A DNA stretch of 55,225 bases from Bacillus subtilis (GTDB taxonomy: Bacteria > Bacillota > Bacilli > Bacillales > Bacillaceae_C): contig NZ_VTQV01000028.1 of the NCBI RefSeq assembly GCF_008764245.1, forward strand, positions 1-55,225, in the 5' to 3' direction. The notes under the pieces were generated by a model that saw nothing but the letters and a program-made list of their open reading frames with translations, made no database searches and had not been told where the DNA came from. Both the position numbers and the translations under genes were made by a program. Of this stretch, positions 43,587 through 52,799 are shown one piece after another. How positions within the stretch are numbered: position 1 is the first letter of the stretch; every line of letters starts with the position of its first letter.

Positions 43587-43929
43587 AATGAAAGCTTTGA
43601 TAATTAAGCTGTGGTGCAAGGGAGCTTAGCAAGCTCTCCATGTAGTTAGTTTAGCTTCTCACAAATTATACGTAGAGCCCGCTCTTCACTCATCTAATTT
43701 TTCATAAATGCATCTCTACCTATATTTCAAAATATATGAACAGCTAGTTAAGTCCACCTACGATTTAAAAAGTCCTAAAAAGTTAACTAATTCTTTAGGA
43801 CCGAAAACCATTATAGCAGCTGGCTTTTTTCTAATTAAAGCTAGCTTTAATTTTTACTCATAATTAGGCAGAGTAGTAAAATTTCCTTTTTACTTTCGGC
43901 TAAAAAGCTCCTACGATAACTTTTCCAAA
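43587..43929. other. Intergenic region between C39-like and sulfatase genes
   Basis: 343 bp. It holds the sulfatase terminator (43768-43802) and a short palindrome ATTAAAGCTAGCTTTAAT (43836-43853). There is no gene. Confidence 0.5.
43768..43802 (-). terminator. Terminator of GH106-like/sulfatase operon
   Basis: On the minus strand GTCCTAAA (rc 43794-43801) and TTTAGGAC (rc 43772-43779) pair, followed by TTTTTAAATC. Confidence 0.75.
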
Positions 43930-45279
43930 CTACATGAAAATCTCTTGATCTTTCACTTTACGCTGGCCACTTCCTCTTATGGGCGCTTGTTCAATCATCG
44001 GGCGTTCATTTTCTACTTCTTCAATCTTGCGCAATAAACGTTCTCTCAATTTATTTGCAACTGCTTGATGTGATTTGAGTCCAATGAGGTTCGTTAATTC
44101 ATAGGGATCCGCTTCTAAATCATAAAGAAACTCTTCCACATAATGATCCGATTTAGCATCATAAATAGGATCTTTCATTGGGTCAGAGACGCTATATTTC
44201 CATTTTTTCGTTCGGATCGCTCTTCCTACCTGTGCCTCACTAATTTGGATAAAGACTTCCTCCTGCCATTCTTCGTCTTGCCCTCGAACAAGGGGCAAAA
44301 TCGAATGTCCCATCATCTCCTCAGGAACTTTCAATCCGGCTGCATCGATTAAGGTTGGAGGAAAATCGATTAAGCTGACTAATTCCTTCTTTTGTCCTCC
44401 CTGTCGAAATCCGGGACCTGTAATCGCCGTTGGGATCCGAATGGAACTTTCATGACAAGAACGTTTATATTCCTTATTTCTTGTTTTAAAATGACAGCCA
44501 TGATCTGAAGTAAATAAGATAATCGTATTTTCATATAAATGAAGGCTTTTTAATGCATCCATCAGTCTTCCAAGCGCCTCATCTAATCGTTTCACCATTC
44601 CGTAATACCCAGCTAAATGTTGAGGAGCCGTACCGCCAAGTGCAGCAAGATCGGGCGGTGTCCACTTCGATGTATACCTTTCTCGATATCCATCAGGGGC
44701 AGGGTAATCGTCAATGCTATTTTGATGATGGGGTTCAAGATAGGAAATAAAAAGAAAAAAAGGATCGTCCTGATGTTGATCAATATAGCGAATAGCTGCA
44801 TCTGTAAGAGCATCGACTCGATAGCCCGGTAAGTCTACTGGTTCACAATCATTATTATATAGGGTTGTTTGATAAGCTTCGGATGTGTGTTCTAAAGCAT
44901 TGGAAGCTAACCAATATTCATATCCCCCTCTTTTTTCTTCAGTTACCGGTTCCTCGGCTGCAAGATGCCATTTACCGATATAGCCTGTCTGATAGCCACC
45001 CTCTTTAAATTGCTGAGCTAGTGTTGTTGTATCAGGGGGCAAAGGAACCCCGTTATGAAAACATCCAGTTTGGGTTGGATAACGCCCAGACTGAAAGGCG
45101 GATCGGGCCGGGCCACAAACAGGCTGGCAAGTAAAGCTATTATAAAGATGGGTTCCTTCCTGAGCCATCTGATCAAAGTTAGGTGTTAAATCTAAAGGAT
45201 TCCCATGTACCCCTGTCGTATCCCAACGTTGTTGGTCCGTGAAAAAGACAATGACATTGGGCTTTTTACTTTTGCTCAA
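43930..45279 (-). CDS. Type-I Cys-type sulfatase, cytoplasmic
   Basis: A 449-residue alkaline-phosphatase-superfamily sulfatase. The signature C-G-P-A-R-S-A-F-Q-S-G-R (C55) is a Cys-type C-x-P-x-R motif whose Cys must become formylglycine. Metal-binding residues are in FFTDQQRWD and LFTSDHGCH. No signal peptide is present. TTG 45279 was chosen: it lies inside the end of the GH106-like gene (14-bp overlap) behind AAAGGAC, while the longer frame only re-reads that gene. The activating enzyme is at 38867-39811. The substrate is a sulfate ester of an imported sugar (inference). Confidence 0.93.
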   Translation of the reverse strand: MSKSKKPNVIVFFTDQQRWDTTGVHGNPLDLTPNFDQMAQEGTHLYNSFTCQPVCGPARSAFQSGRYPTQTGCFHNGVPLPPDTTTLAQQFKEGGYQTGYIGKWHLAAEEPVTEEKRGGYEYWLASNALEHTSEAYQTTLYNNDCEPVDLPGYRVDALTDAAIRYIDQHQDDPFFLFISYLEPHHQNSIDDYPAPDGYRERYTSKWTPPDLAALGGTAPQHLAGYYGMVKRLDEALGRLMDALKSLHLYENTIILFTSDHGCHFKTRNKEYKRSCHESSIRIPTAITGPGFRQGGQKKELVSLIDFPPTLIDAAGLKVPEEMMGHSILPLVRGQDEEWQEEVFIQISEAQVGRAIRTKKWKYSVSDPMKDPIYDAKSDHYVEEFLYDLEADPYELTNLIGLKSHQAVANKLRERLLRKIEEVENERPMIEQAPIRGSGQRKVKDQEIFM

Positions 45280-48200
45280 TCGATTCCCGTCCTTTCCTGT
45301 AAAAATTTTCTCTCTCCATTTTGCGTACATCTTTTAAAGTATGTGAGTCATCATCAAAATATTTCCCCTCTAAAAGTCCGATTAATGTATTCGTCACTTT
45401 CACTTCAACGATATTTTCCCCTTCTGACAAAATGCTTGTTTTTCCCTCCCATTTATATGGAGACCATGCTTTAACACCAAGAGAATAGCCATTCACCATG
45501 ACCTCAGCACATTCATGAAAATACTCAAACTCAGAAAATCGCAATGTAAAATTGGCTGTCTCTGGTAATCTATCAATTTGAACCTTCCTCTGGAAGCGAA
45601 CAGTTCCCGCATAATATGGCAATCCTTTGTAAGACCCAACAATCGTTGGGGCATTTTTAGGCAGATCCGTTAAAATGGGTTGTAGATCGTTAGAAAAATC
45701 AACACCAAAGTCTCCCATTAAATACAGTGGATCGACGACACCTTCCCAGTCATGAAGAATCTTCCCTTTTATCTCGACAGTATTTTCTCCTTGCTTTATC
45801 AGTGATTGAATATCACCAACAACATTGTTATGATCGTAGACAAATTTCTGGTGGAAACGATCCTGACCCACAATCGATCCATTAATAGAAATTTCCAGCT
45901 CACCTTGAACTGCGTGACAATCCATGACTAGTAAACAATGTGATGGAAGTCTCTCAACCTTAAATGCCGTTTGATAACAAACATCGATCGGATAAGCCAT
46001 TTTCACCTTCATTGGCGTTCCAAATGTTTGTCTAAATTGTACTGGCAATGTATATTTATTGGCTAAATCCTCACATTGATCAATAAAAGTCTTTGCCTGC
46101 ACAGTACAGCTGGCTTCTCCGTGTGCCGGTAACTGTAGATCAAATTCAGCCAATCTCAACATATTCTCTTGCAATGGCTGCAAGTCCCAATTGTCCGCAG
46201 GATTTATATCCAAAACTGCGGGCACATCCGCAGTGAAAGAGTCTACCGTTTCTACCTGATTTTCTTTGATCTGAATCAGATGGGATTGATAAGGGGCAAA
46301 TTCTAACCCAAGTTTCCAACCATCTTCAGACCAAGTAGCATGCAATAGTTCTTCAAGTCCTGTTTCCAAATTCAATTTTGAAATCTCTATATCATTTCGT
46401 TTTATAAACAATTCGGCTTGGTGTGTATCCCCCTCTTGATTGCTTATGAAGACGACCCCTGATCCATCATCAAAGGAGCGTTGTTGCAGTAAAAAGGATT
46501 TAGCATCATCATCCACCTTAAACTGGATATCTTTCGGCAAATATTGATCAACAATTTTAAACAAGGCCTGCATTCTATCTTGTAAAGGTTGATCCGCTGT
46601 ACAAGGGATGAAGAAGGCATTTTCCTTACCTTTTGTATAATAAGTGAGTAAATCCTGTGGCTCACCTTCCCAGAAATCAATGTTTACTTCAGATCCTAAG
46701 CCAAAGGTGTGTCTAATTTCTGCAAAAATTCCTTCCTCCTCATCGATTTTTTCATAAGGGAGAAGACCATTAGCAATAACCGTTCCACCTGCCTCAATGA
46801 ACTGCTTGATTTTCTGCCAAGCATCCGTTTCCAAATTTGTGATTGGCGGGATTATTAGAATAGAATACTTAGCTTTCCCTATCGTCATTTGCCCATCAGA
46901 AATCTCCGCTCTCTCTAATAGTTCTGGATCAAGATGATCATAATCTTTGTAATGAGTCGTTAATTGAAAACATAGATCTGCCCAATGCTGCTTCAATTGT
47001 TCTAATTTCTCTTTCTCTGCTTCATCTTTACCTGTGTAGGCAAAGGAAGAGAATGGATTCCCCATATGTGTCCACAGGCTTGTCGTTGGATCAAGCACAG
47101 CGATTGGACGTACAGGTGTCCCTTCACTCATTAAATAACTCATTCTTCTTGTGTAATCCCCGAGCATTCGGTAATGTTCCCAGTACGGATTTTGCAAGAA
47201 TTGAGATGGTGGGGCATCATGCTTGACCATCGCATCCAAAGTATAAAAGAAAGCATGAAAATTAAAAAAGTTAACCCCAAATGCTGCTAAACGATCAATC
47301 ATCCATTTCGCATCCTGTAAAGTCATCGACCAGCCGACGCTATGGAAACTTTCAATTAATGCCCGGTCCCTTCCAAGCTGTTGGCTCAGAGAGCTAATCA
47401 TTTTGGGATTCGCTCGTAAACTATAAAAATAGCGCTTTAAAATCCAATCTAATGGTCGACCTAATTTTTCATGAGCACTATCTCCACCAGGAACATGACT
47501 ATATGTTTGCGCCGCCATTCTTACAGATGGAACTTCAGCGACATATTCTAACCCATACTGTTCACACCAATCATGCACTTGCTTATGATACGCTTCCCTG
47601 AAAAGAAGGTGATTCGCTTGAAAATAATGATAGCGGATTTTCGGAGCTAAATCTCCATCTTGATAAAGAAGCAAATATAAATACTCACGAATATCATAGC
47701 CATATTTTTCTTGTATAAAGGATACAAATCGTGGTGACCAAGGATAACGTCCTAATAAATGAATTTCATCTGTAAACATTCCTTTGATCGTTTTCCCAAA
47801 ATGCTTCTTCAGTTTCTGTGCATAGCGCTCATGGGTCGTTTGTATAAAAGTCGTCATTGCTTCCGTGTGGCAAGGATCTACAAAAGTTCCATAATATTTA
47901 AAATCGTTGATTTCCCCTTCAAGAAAACAATGGATTTCCCACTCCCCATCAGGAGCCGTCCAATTCAGCATTTTCTTCGGATTATAAGTGAAAAAACGCT
48001 TTTGATTATAAGCTGTCAACCCGGTCTTTTGATATACTGGCTCCACTTGGATATTTCCAATCGATTCCTTCACATCGATCGCTTCATTCCATATAAGCTC
48101 TCCAGTTTGGGAATCTACTGGAACTGCCTTCGCATACAATACCTTCCCCCATGGCAGTTCTACTTCCGCCTTCATTCCCCCAGCGACTTTTTCGACTTTA

Positions 48201-48535
48201 TGATGGAGAACTGATTGTTTGGCATCTGGATGCTCTAATGTCACTTCGCCCCCGGCCATTCCACTTGGATAGGGATATTCATCATATAACCAAACATCCA
48301 TATTGTGTTTTTCTGCAATTTCAACTGCATACTCTACCTTTTGAAACCATTCATCAGACAAATAAGGAACACTCATCCCTTGCCGGGCACATAAGAAAAA
48401 GCCTGTCACTCGTTTATCTGCCATCTCTTTAATTTGCCGCTCTATTTCCTTTTCCGACATCTCGCCATTCCAAAACCAGAATGGGTGAATCCCGTATTTG
48501 ACATCTGGATTTTGAAAAGTTTTCATATCTAACAT
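45266..48535 (-). CDS. Large GH106-like glycoside hydrolase (alpha-L-rhamnosidase-like)
   Basis: A 1089-residue protein. The N-terminal barrel opens with the family pattern HPFWFWNGEMSEKEIERQI, then LYDEYPYPSGMAGG and MFTDEIHLLGRYPW, where Glu and Asp are the likely catalytic or metal residues. A Rossmann/GATase-like middle part and C-terminal beta-sandwich carbohydrate-binding domains (about 860-1070) follow. There is no signal peptide, so it is cytoplasmic. ATG 48535 follows GAGGTGA. The stop overlaps the sulfatase start. GH106 members remove terminal rhamnose; the true specificity is not provable here. Confidence 0.82.
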   Translation of the reverse strand: MLDMKTFQNPDVKYGIHPFWFWNGEMSEKEIERQIKEMADKRVTGFFLCARQGMSVPYLSDEWFQKVEYAVEIAEKHNMDVWLYDEYPYPSGMAGGEVTLEHPDAKQSVLHHKVEKVAGGMKAEVELPWGKVLYAKAVPVDSQTGELIWNEAIDVKESIGNIQVEPVYQKTGLTAYNQKRFFTYNPKKMLNWTAPDGEWEIHCFLEGEINDFKYYGTFVDPCHTEAMTTFIQTTHERYAQKLKKHFGKTIKGMFTDEIHLLGRYPWSPRFVSFIQEKYGYDIREYLYLLLYQDGDLAPKIRYHYFQANHLLFREAYHKQVHDWCEQYGLEYVAEVPSVRMAAQTYSHVPGGDSAHEKLGRPLDWILKRYFYSLRANPKMISSLSQQLGRDRALIESFHSVGWSMTLQDAKWMIDRLAAFGVNFFNFHAFFYTLDAMVKHDAPPSQFLQNPYWEHYRMLGDYTRRMSYLMSEGTPVRPIAVLDPTTSLWTHMGNPFSSFAYTGKDEAEKEKLEQLKQHWADLCFQLTTHYKDYDHLDPELLERAEISDGQMTIGKAKYSILIIPPITNLETDAWQKIKQFIEAGGTVIANGLLPYEKIDEEEGIFAEIRHTFGLGSEVNIDFWEGEPQDLLTYYTKGKENAFFIPCTADQPLQDRMQALFKIVDQYLPKDIQFKVDDDAKSFLLQQRSFDDGSGVVFISNQEGDTHQAELFIKRNDIEISKLNLETGLEELLHATWSEDGWKLGLEFAPYQSHLIQIKENQVETVDSFTADVPAVLDINPADNWDLQPLQENMLRLAEFDLQLPAHGEASCTVQAKTFIDQCEDLANKYTLPVQFRQTFGTPMKVKMAYPIDVCYQTAFKVERLPSHCLLVMDCHAVQGELEISINGSIVGQDRFHQKFVYDHNNVVGDIQSLIKQGENTVEIKGKILHDWEGVVDPLYLMGDFGVDFSNDLQPILTDLPKNAPTIVGSYKGLPYYAGTVRFQRKVQIDRLPETANFTLRFSEFEYFHECAEVMVNGYSLGVKAWSPYKWEGKTSILSEGENIVEVKVTNTLIGLLEGKYFDDDSHTLKDVRKMERENFYRKGRESIEQK

Positions 48536-49025
48536 TTTGTCACCTCATAGATTAAAATTATATTTTTTAATATCTACACTAATGCTAAAATCAGGAAAAT
48601 GCCCCCTCACATCATTCATTATGAGCGTTCATTTTTATCTAGTCCTTACCTAATCATCTTTTAATCCACCTTTCTTCAATTGCAAGTTCCTTCATGGATA
48701 ACGCTTTCAAAGTCCTTATTAGAGCAAGGTATTATTAATATCCCCCTTAACTACTCACCTTGCAAAACTTTTTTCTTCCTCTTTTTAATCTTTTGTATAC
48801 TCTTACTATACAAAATTAACTTCAGTTTAACAACGTTGTTATTTTTACAATGAAAAATAGATAAGCTTTTCACTAAACAAGACGGTATATGAATTTCTAT
48901 GATTACACAAAAAGATCAAAGTGATAGATACCAGGAAAGACGAGCGGCCTTAGCTTTATAGAAAATAAAGCTAAGGCCGCCTAAATCATTTTTATTATTT
49001 CCGCTGTCTACTTGTCATGGGCAGT
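48536..49025. other. Intergenic region upstream of GH106-like gene
   Basis: 490 bp, AT-rich, presumed to hold the promoter of the GH106-like/sulfatase operon. It contains the hairpin at 48944-48980. No reading frame or RNA gene was recognised. Confidence 0.5.
48944..48980. terminator. Long hairpin downstream of opuAC
   Basis: GCGGCCTTAGCTTTAT (48944-48959) and ATAAAGCTAAGGCCGC (48965-48980) are perfect 16-bp arms with a 5-nt loop. There is no T-run on either side, but the position after opuAC suits a transcript end. Confidence 0.6.
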
Positions 49026-49931
49026 TTAATCTTTTAAATCCTCAATAGAATTTACATCTTCCATATAAGTCGGAACTGCTAAACCTTGGCGTACACCCTC
49101 CATGTTTACACCAAGATCGTCCAAATCACCCTCATATTTTTCGATGTAATTTTTATGTGTGATCGGAAGCCAAGCAGCCATTGTGGCATCTGCACTGCCA
49201 TCCGCGACACCCGCAAACATTGGTCCAGGTTCTACTGAGGATATGGTGACGTCGTATCCCATACTTTCTAATACCTGCTTCATCATATAATGGCTAGCAA
49301 TTTCACTATCCCAAGGAGCATATGCGAGTTTAATTTTATCCCCCTTCACTTTAGGTACATTTTTTGTCCATTCTGCAACCTTGTCCTTATTATCATCTAC
49401 CCAAGCCTGTGCTGCCATTTCTGGGTCCTCCCCATCTTCAATGGCGACCATAATTTCTCCCATGTCCTCTGTATCCCAATGAAAACGTTCCAATATGGTG
49501 TAGGCTTCAGGCTTGTCCTCTTTTAATCCCTTTCTAGCGAGTGTGTGGATTTCTTCTGCATCTCCATATAATAAATTAGGATCATCTAAGAATTTAAGGT
49601 CATATTTTATAAACTTCCAATGTGGACTCCATGCCGTAAATACAATCGGCTCCTCTTTATCATAAGCCTTTTTCAAAGCAGCCGTCATAGATGCCCCAGA
49701 TCCCGAAACCAACTCCCAATCAGAAAGATCATACTCCTCAAGCGCTTTTTCTGTTGCTTGCATAAGCCCAGAGCCAGGATCGGTTCCAACGATTGTATAG
49801 TCTACTTGGTCACCAACATTTTGATCTTCTTGTGCATCATTTTCTTTTGCGGCACTGCTCCCACAGGCAGCCAGTCCAACTGCTAAAAGAGTGGCTAAAC
49901 TCAGTCCAGTTATTTCCTTGAAAATTTTCAT
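49026..49931 (-). CDS. opuAC: Glycine betaine-binding lipoprotein, OpuAC-like
   Basis: A 301-residue lipoprotein with lipobox GLAAC (C23). It has the Bacillus OpuAC domain order, with the second lobe first (VGTDPGSGLMQATEKAL) and the first lobe last (IKLAYAPWDSEIASHY). Trp residues for the betaine cage are in FTAWSPHW, YAPWDSE and AAWLPITH. It delivers betaine to OpuAA/OpuAB, but neither gene adjoins it here. Start ATG with AGGAGG. Flanks are intergenic on both sides, so single-gene. Confidence 0.9.
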   Translation of the reverse strand: MKIFKEITGLSLATLLAVGLAACGSSAAKENDAQEDQNVGDQVDYTIVGTDPGSGLMQATEKALEEYDLSDWELVSGSGASMTAALKKAYDKEEPIVFTAWSPHWKFIKYDLKFLDDPNLLYGDAEEIHTLARKGLKEDKPEAYTILERFHWDTEDMGEIMVAIEDGEDPEMAAQAWVDDNKDKVAEWTKNVPKVKGDKIKLAYAPWDSEIASHYMMKQVLESMGYDVTISSVEPGPMFAGVADGSADATMAAWLPITHKNYIEKYEGDLDDLGVNMEGVRQGLAVPTYMEDVNSIEDLKD

Positions 49932-50262
49932 AGTTGTTAGTCCTCCTTGTAAGTTTGTCTAATCATGAAGGCATTGTATAGAGGAGAAAGTAATCTAGCA
50001 GGTATGACCGGATTTTTTCTATTTGCTCTCGCAAAAGGGAATACCTATAAAACTATAGTATGAATCTCTCTTTGGGACAACGACCATATAGATAGCTTAG
50101 CGACGGTGAATCGGCGTAAGCGCGTATTTAATGAACAATTAAGATCGTTAACGTATATATGCTAGGGTATCCTTTCACTCATGTCCAATTACAAATAGGA
50201 GAAAGTTGGGGGAATCCCTCTGAAATTATGAGAAACTCTAGTTCATAGTGTATTTCAGTTTT
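49932..50262. other. Intergenic region upstream of opuAC
   Basis: 331 bp. TACAAT about 35 bp before the opuAC start (minus strand) could be its -10. Nothing else was recognised. Confidence 0.35.
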
Positions 50263-50901
50263 TTAAATACGAGTGGTCATTGCCTGTTGTTCATATTCAA
50301 TTTTCTTAAACGATCGATAACCAAACCACATAAGATTTAGACTAAATAAGCTCACACAAAGCAATGGAATGAGCCCGGAAAAATACCAATATAAACAGAA
50401 AATCACGACACAACCGAGGATCATCATAAGTGTTGATGAAAGTTGGGAAATTCCAATCAGCAAAGCATATTTAAAATACTCAAAAAAGGAAATTTCAAAG
50501 TGAACATACACAGGGAAAAAGTTTAATAAAGTAATAAAATATAATACCCCTAAACAAAACATGACAATAAGAAGGGCTTGAAATAAGAAATGAGAAGAAG
50601 TTTTAAAATAAATAATATCAATTCTCAATATATAGCCGACTACTAAAAATAACAAACCAAATAGATTGGCTTTAAAGAATTCATGTCGAAAACTATTCCA
50701 ATAGATTTGCAAGGCTGATTCTGTTTCATTCCCCATAATCCACTGCCGCAAAAGGGTAAATAAACCAACCGTTGCTGGCATAATCCCAAAAATTCCTAGC
50801 CCTAATAGGGTGAAAATCAACCATAGTACATTAGCATAGACAAGTTTGATCACCCATTCTCCCGCTTGGTAGACCACCTTCATGAGTCCATTTAATTGCA
50901 T
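50263..50901 (-). CDS. DUF624 (YesL-like) membrane protein of CUT1 operon
   Basis: A 212-residue membrane protein with about five helices and the DUF624 opening (VVYQAGEWVIKLVYANVLWL). ATG 50901 follows AAGGAAGAG and gives the usual family start; a TTG at 50949 sits only 2 bp after a site. It is the last gene of the minus-strand importer operon. Like the 11445-12074 protein, it accompanies an oligosaccharide importer. Confidence 0.82.
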   Translation of the reverse strand: MQLNGLMKVVYQAGEWVIKLVYANVLWLIFTLLGLGIFGIMPATVGLFTLLRQWIMGNETESALQIYWNSFRHEFFKANLFGLLFLVVGYILRIDIIYFKTSSHFLFQALLIVMFCLGVLYFITLLNFFPVYVHFEISFFEYFKYALLIGISQLSSTLMMILGCVVIFCLYWYFSGLIPLLCVSLFSLNLMWFGYRSFKKIEYEQQAMTTRI

Positions 50902-50969
50902 GAATCGATCACTCTTCCTTTTGGGGGACTTGACAGCAATTTGTGTCAAATCCCCTTATTTTCTTTAGA

Positions 50970-51842
50970 TCAGCCCTTTACTGCTCCAATCGCGACACTA
51001 CCGATAATTCGCTTAGAAAATAGAGCAAAAACAATAATAATCGGTAGAACAGACAAAGCGACACCTAAATACTGAACACCGTAATTTGTTCCATAGTAAC
51101 CTTGAAGAAGTTGAACTAACAAAGGCAGTGGATATTTTTGATTGGAAAACAGTAAGACCAATGGTCCGATAAAGTTATTCCAGGAACCGATAAAAGCAAA
51201 AATGCCTAATGCGGCCAATGCCGGTAAAAGCATAGGCAAAATAATCCGATTAAATGTTTTAAATTCTCCTGCTCCATCTACCCTTGCCGACTCCATAATT
51301 TCATCTGGGATGGTCCCATCAATAAATTGTTTGACAAAGAAAACGGCAAAGGCATTGGCGGCCGCAGGTAATATCAATGCTGCATAGGTATCCAATAAAT
51401 TCAAAATATACATAATCCGGAAAGTGCCCACAAGTCCGAGCTGCTGGGGAACCATCATCGTCGCTAATACAAACCAGAATAACACTTTATTCCCTTTGAA
51501 TTTATATTTAGCAAACCCATATGCATTTAAAGCTCCAAAATAAAGCGTTAGCGCGGTTGAACAAGTAGAGATAATCAAGCTATTCAAAAAGCCACGCCAT
51601 ATATTAATATTCTCATTCATCGATTGGTAATTTTCGATTAAGGCATGTCCAGGTAGAAAGATGAACTTAGAAGCAATATCAGCATTAGTATGTGTCCCAT
51701 AAATAATCATAATATAGAAGGGAACGATACAAATAATGGATAAACATATGAGTAAAACATGAATGATTATATGACTTGGTTTCATCTTTTTAGAATTCCG
51801 AAGTGGTCGGCCAATTTTTGTTTGCACTGCCTTTTGCGCCAT
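50970..51842 (-). CDS. CUT1 ABC sugar permease (MalG/AraQ-like)
   Basis: A 290-residue permease with six helices and EAA loop ESARVDGAGEFKTFNRIILP. A basic cytoplasmic N-terminus of about 20 residues precedes helix 1. AGGGAGGTC lies before the ATG. It is 3 bp after the partner permease and encoded before the DUF624 gene. With the MalF-like partner it forms the channel for an oligosaccharide. Confidence 0.92.
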   Translation of the reverse strand: MAQKAVQTKIGRPLRNSKKMKPSHIIIHVLLICLSIICIVPFYIMIIYGTHTNADIASKFIFLPGHALIENYQSMNENINIWRGFLNSLIISTCSTALTLYFGALNAYGFAKYKFKGNKVLFWFVLATMMVPQQLGLVGTFRIMYILNLLDTYAALILPAAANAFAVFFVKQFIDGTIPDEIMESARVDGAGEFKTFNRIILPMLLPALAALGIFAFIGSWNNFIGPLVLLFSNQKYPLPLLVQLLQGYYGTNYGVQYLGVALSVLPIIIVFALFSKRIIGSVAIGAVKG

Positions 51843-51845
51843 CTT

Positions 51846-52757
51846 TTATGACCTCCCTTGGATATTTTCAGTATTTGATCTTCGATTTGTAACAGCAAAG
51901 GACAAAATTGAAAAGATCACAATCACGATAAACAACCCGAATGCGATCGCCGAACCGTAACCATATTGATATCTTGTAAAGGCGGTCTCATATAAATACA
52001 TCACACTTGTTAATGTGGCTTTGTCTGGTTCCCCTGAACCATCTGTCAAGGTATATGGTTGATCAAATATTTGCATACCACCAATAATGGAAGTTATGAC
52101 CTGGAAGAGAATGATGGGTCTTAAAAGTGGTAATGTAATATGGAAAAAGACTTTCACTTTGGAAGCGCCATCAATTTCGGCAGCTTCTAATAAATCTTTT
52201 GAAATTCCCTGAAGACCTGCAATATAGATAATCATGGAATAGCCAAAATACTGCCAAAAGAGAATGGATGAAACTAATATCCTCATAAATATTGGCTTAT
52301 CAGCCCAATGAATAGGATCCTGAATAAAGCCAAGACTCATTAATAATTGGTTGAAACTCCCCGTTTGCCAACTAAAAATTAATCCAACTAAAAGCCCCAA
52401 TGAGGCAGCTGTCACAATGTTTGGAAAGAAAAATACAGCCCGAAAAATACTTTTTCCTTTAACAAACTTTTCATGAAGAATTACAGCGAGTACAAGACTA
52501 ACGGTTAATTGTGGAATAACCGAGACTCCCCATATAAGTAGTGTATTAAACAATGATTTGTAAAAGAAAAAATCGCCAAAAAGTCGTTGATAATTCTCAA
52601 AGCCAACTAAGACTGGGGTACCAAAACCATCCCAATCGGTAAAACTTAAATAGAAAGAGTATACAATCGGATACAATCCGAAAATCAGGAAAATAATAAA
52701 AAATGGTGCGATAAACACATACCCATAATGATCCTTTCGTAAAAGCTTTGAAAACAT
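51846..52757 (-). CDS. CUT1 ABC sugar permease (MalF/UgpA-like)
   Basis: A 303-residue permease with six helices and EAA loop EAAEIDGASKVKVFFHITLP. ATG 52757 has AGGAGG at about 7 bp; an ATG 6 bp upstream abuts that site. It lies 42 bp after the binding-protein gene. No ATPase gene is present; an MsmX-type shared ATPase is expected elsewhere. Confidence 0.92.
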   Translation of the reverse strand: MFSKLLRKDHYGYVFIAPFFIIFLIFGLYPIVYSFYLSFTDWDGFGTPVLVGFENYQRLFGDFFFYKSLFNTLLIWGVSVIPQLTVSLVLAVILHEKFVKGKSIFRAVFFFPNIVTAASLGLLVGLIFSWQTGSFNQLLMSLGFIQDPIHWADKPIFMRILVSSILFWQYFGYSMIIYIAGLQGISKDLLEAAEIDGASKVKVFFHITLPLLRPIILFQVITSIIGGMQIFDQPYTLTDGSGEPDKATLTSVMYLYETAFTRYQYGYGSAIAFGLFIVIVIFSILSFAVTNRRSNTENIQGRS

Positions 52758-52799
52758 ACTCATTCCTCCTTTACCGAAATATACAACTTTAATCCTTGC

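Noticed and set aside
43836-43853. Short palindrome as an operator
   Set aside because: It lies downstream of both flanking genes, so a promoter role is unlikely.
49026-49931. Circularly permuted binding protein as a novelty
   Set aside because: The lobe order is the normal one for Bacillus OpuAC.
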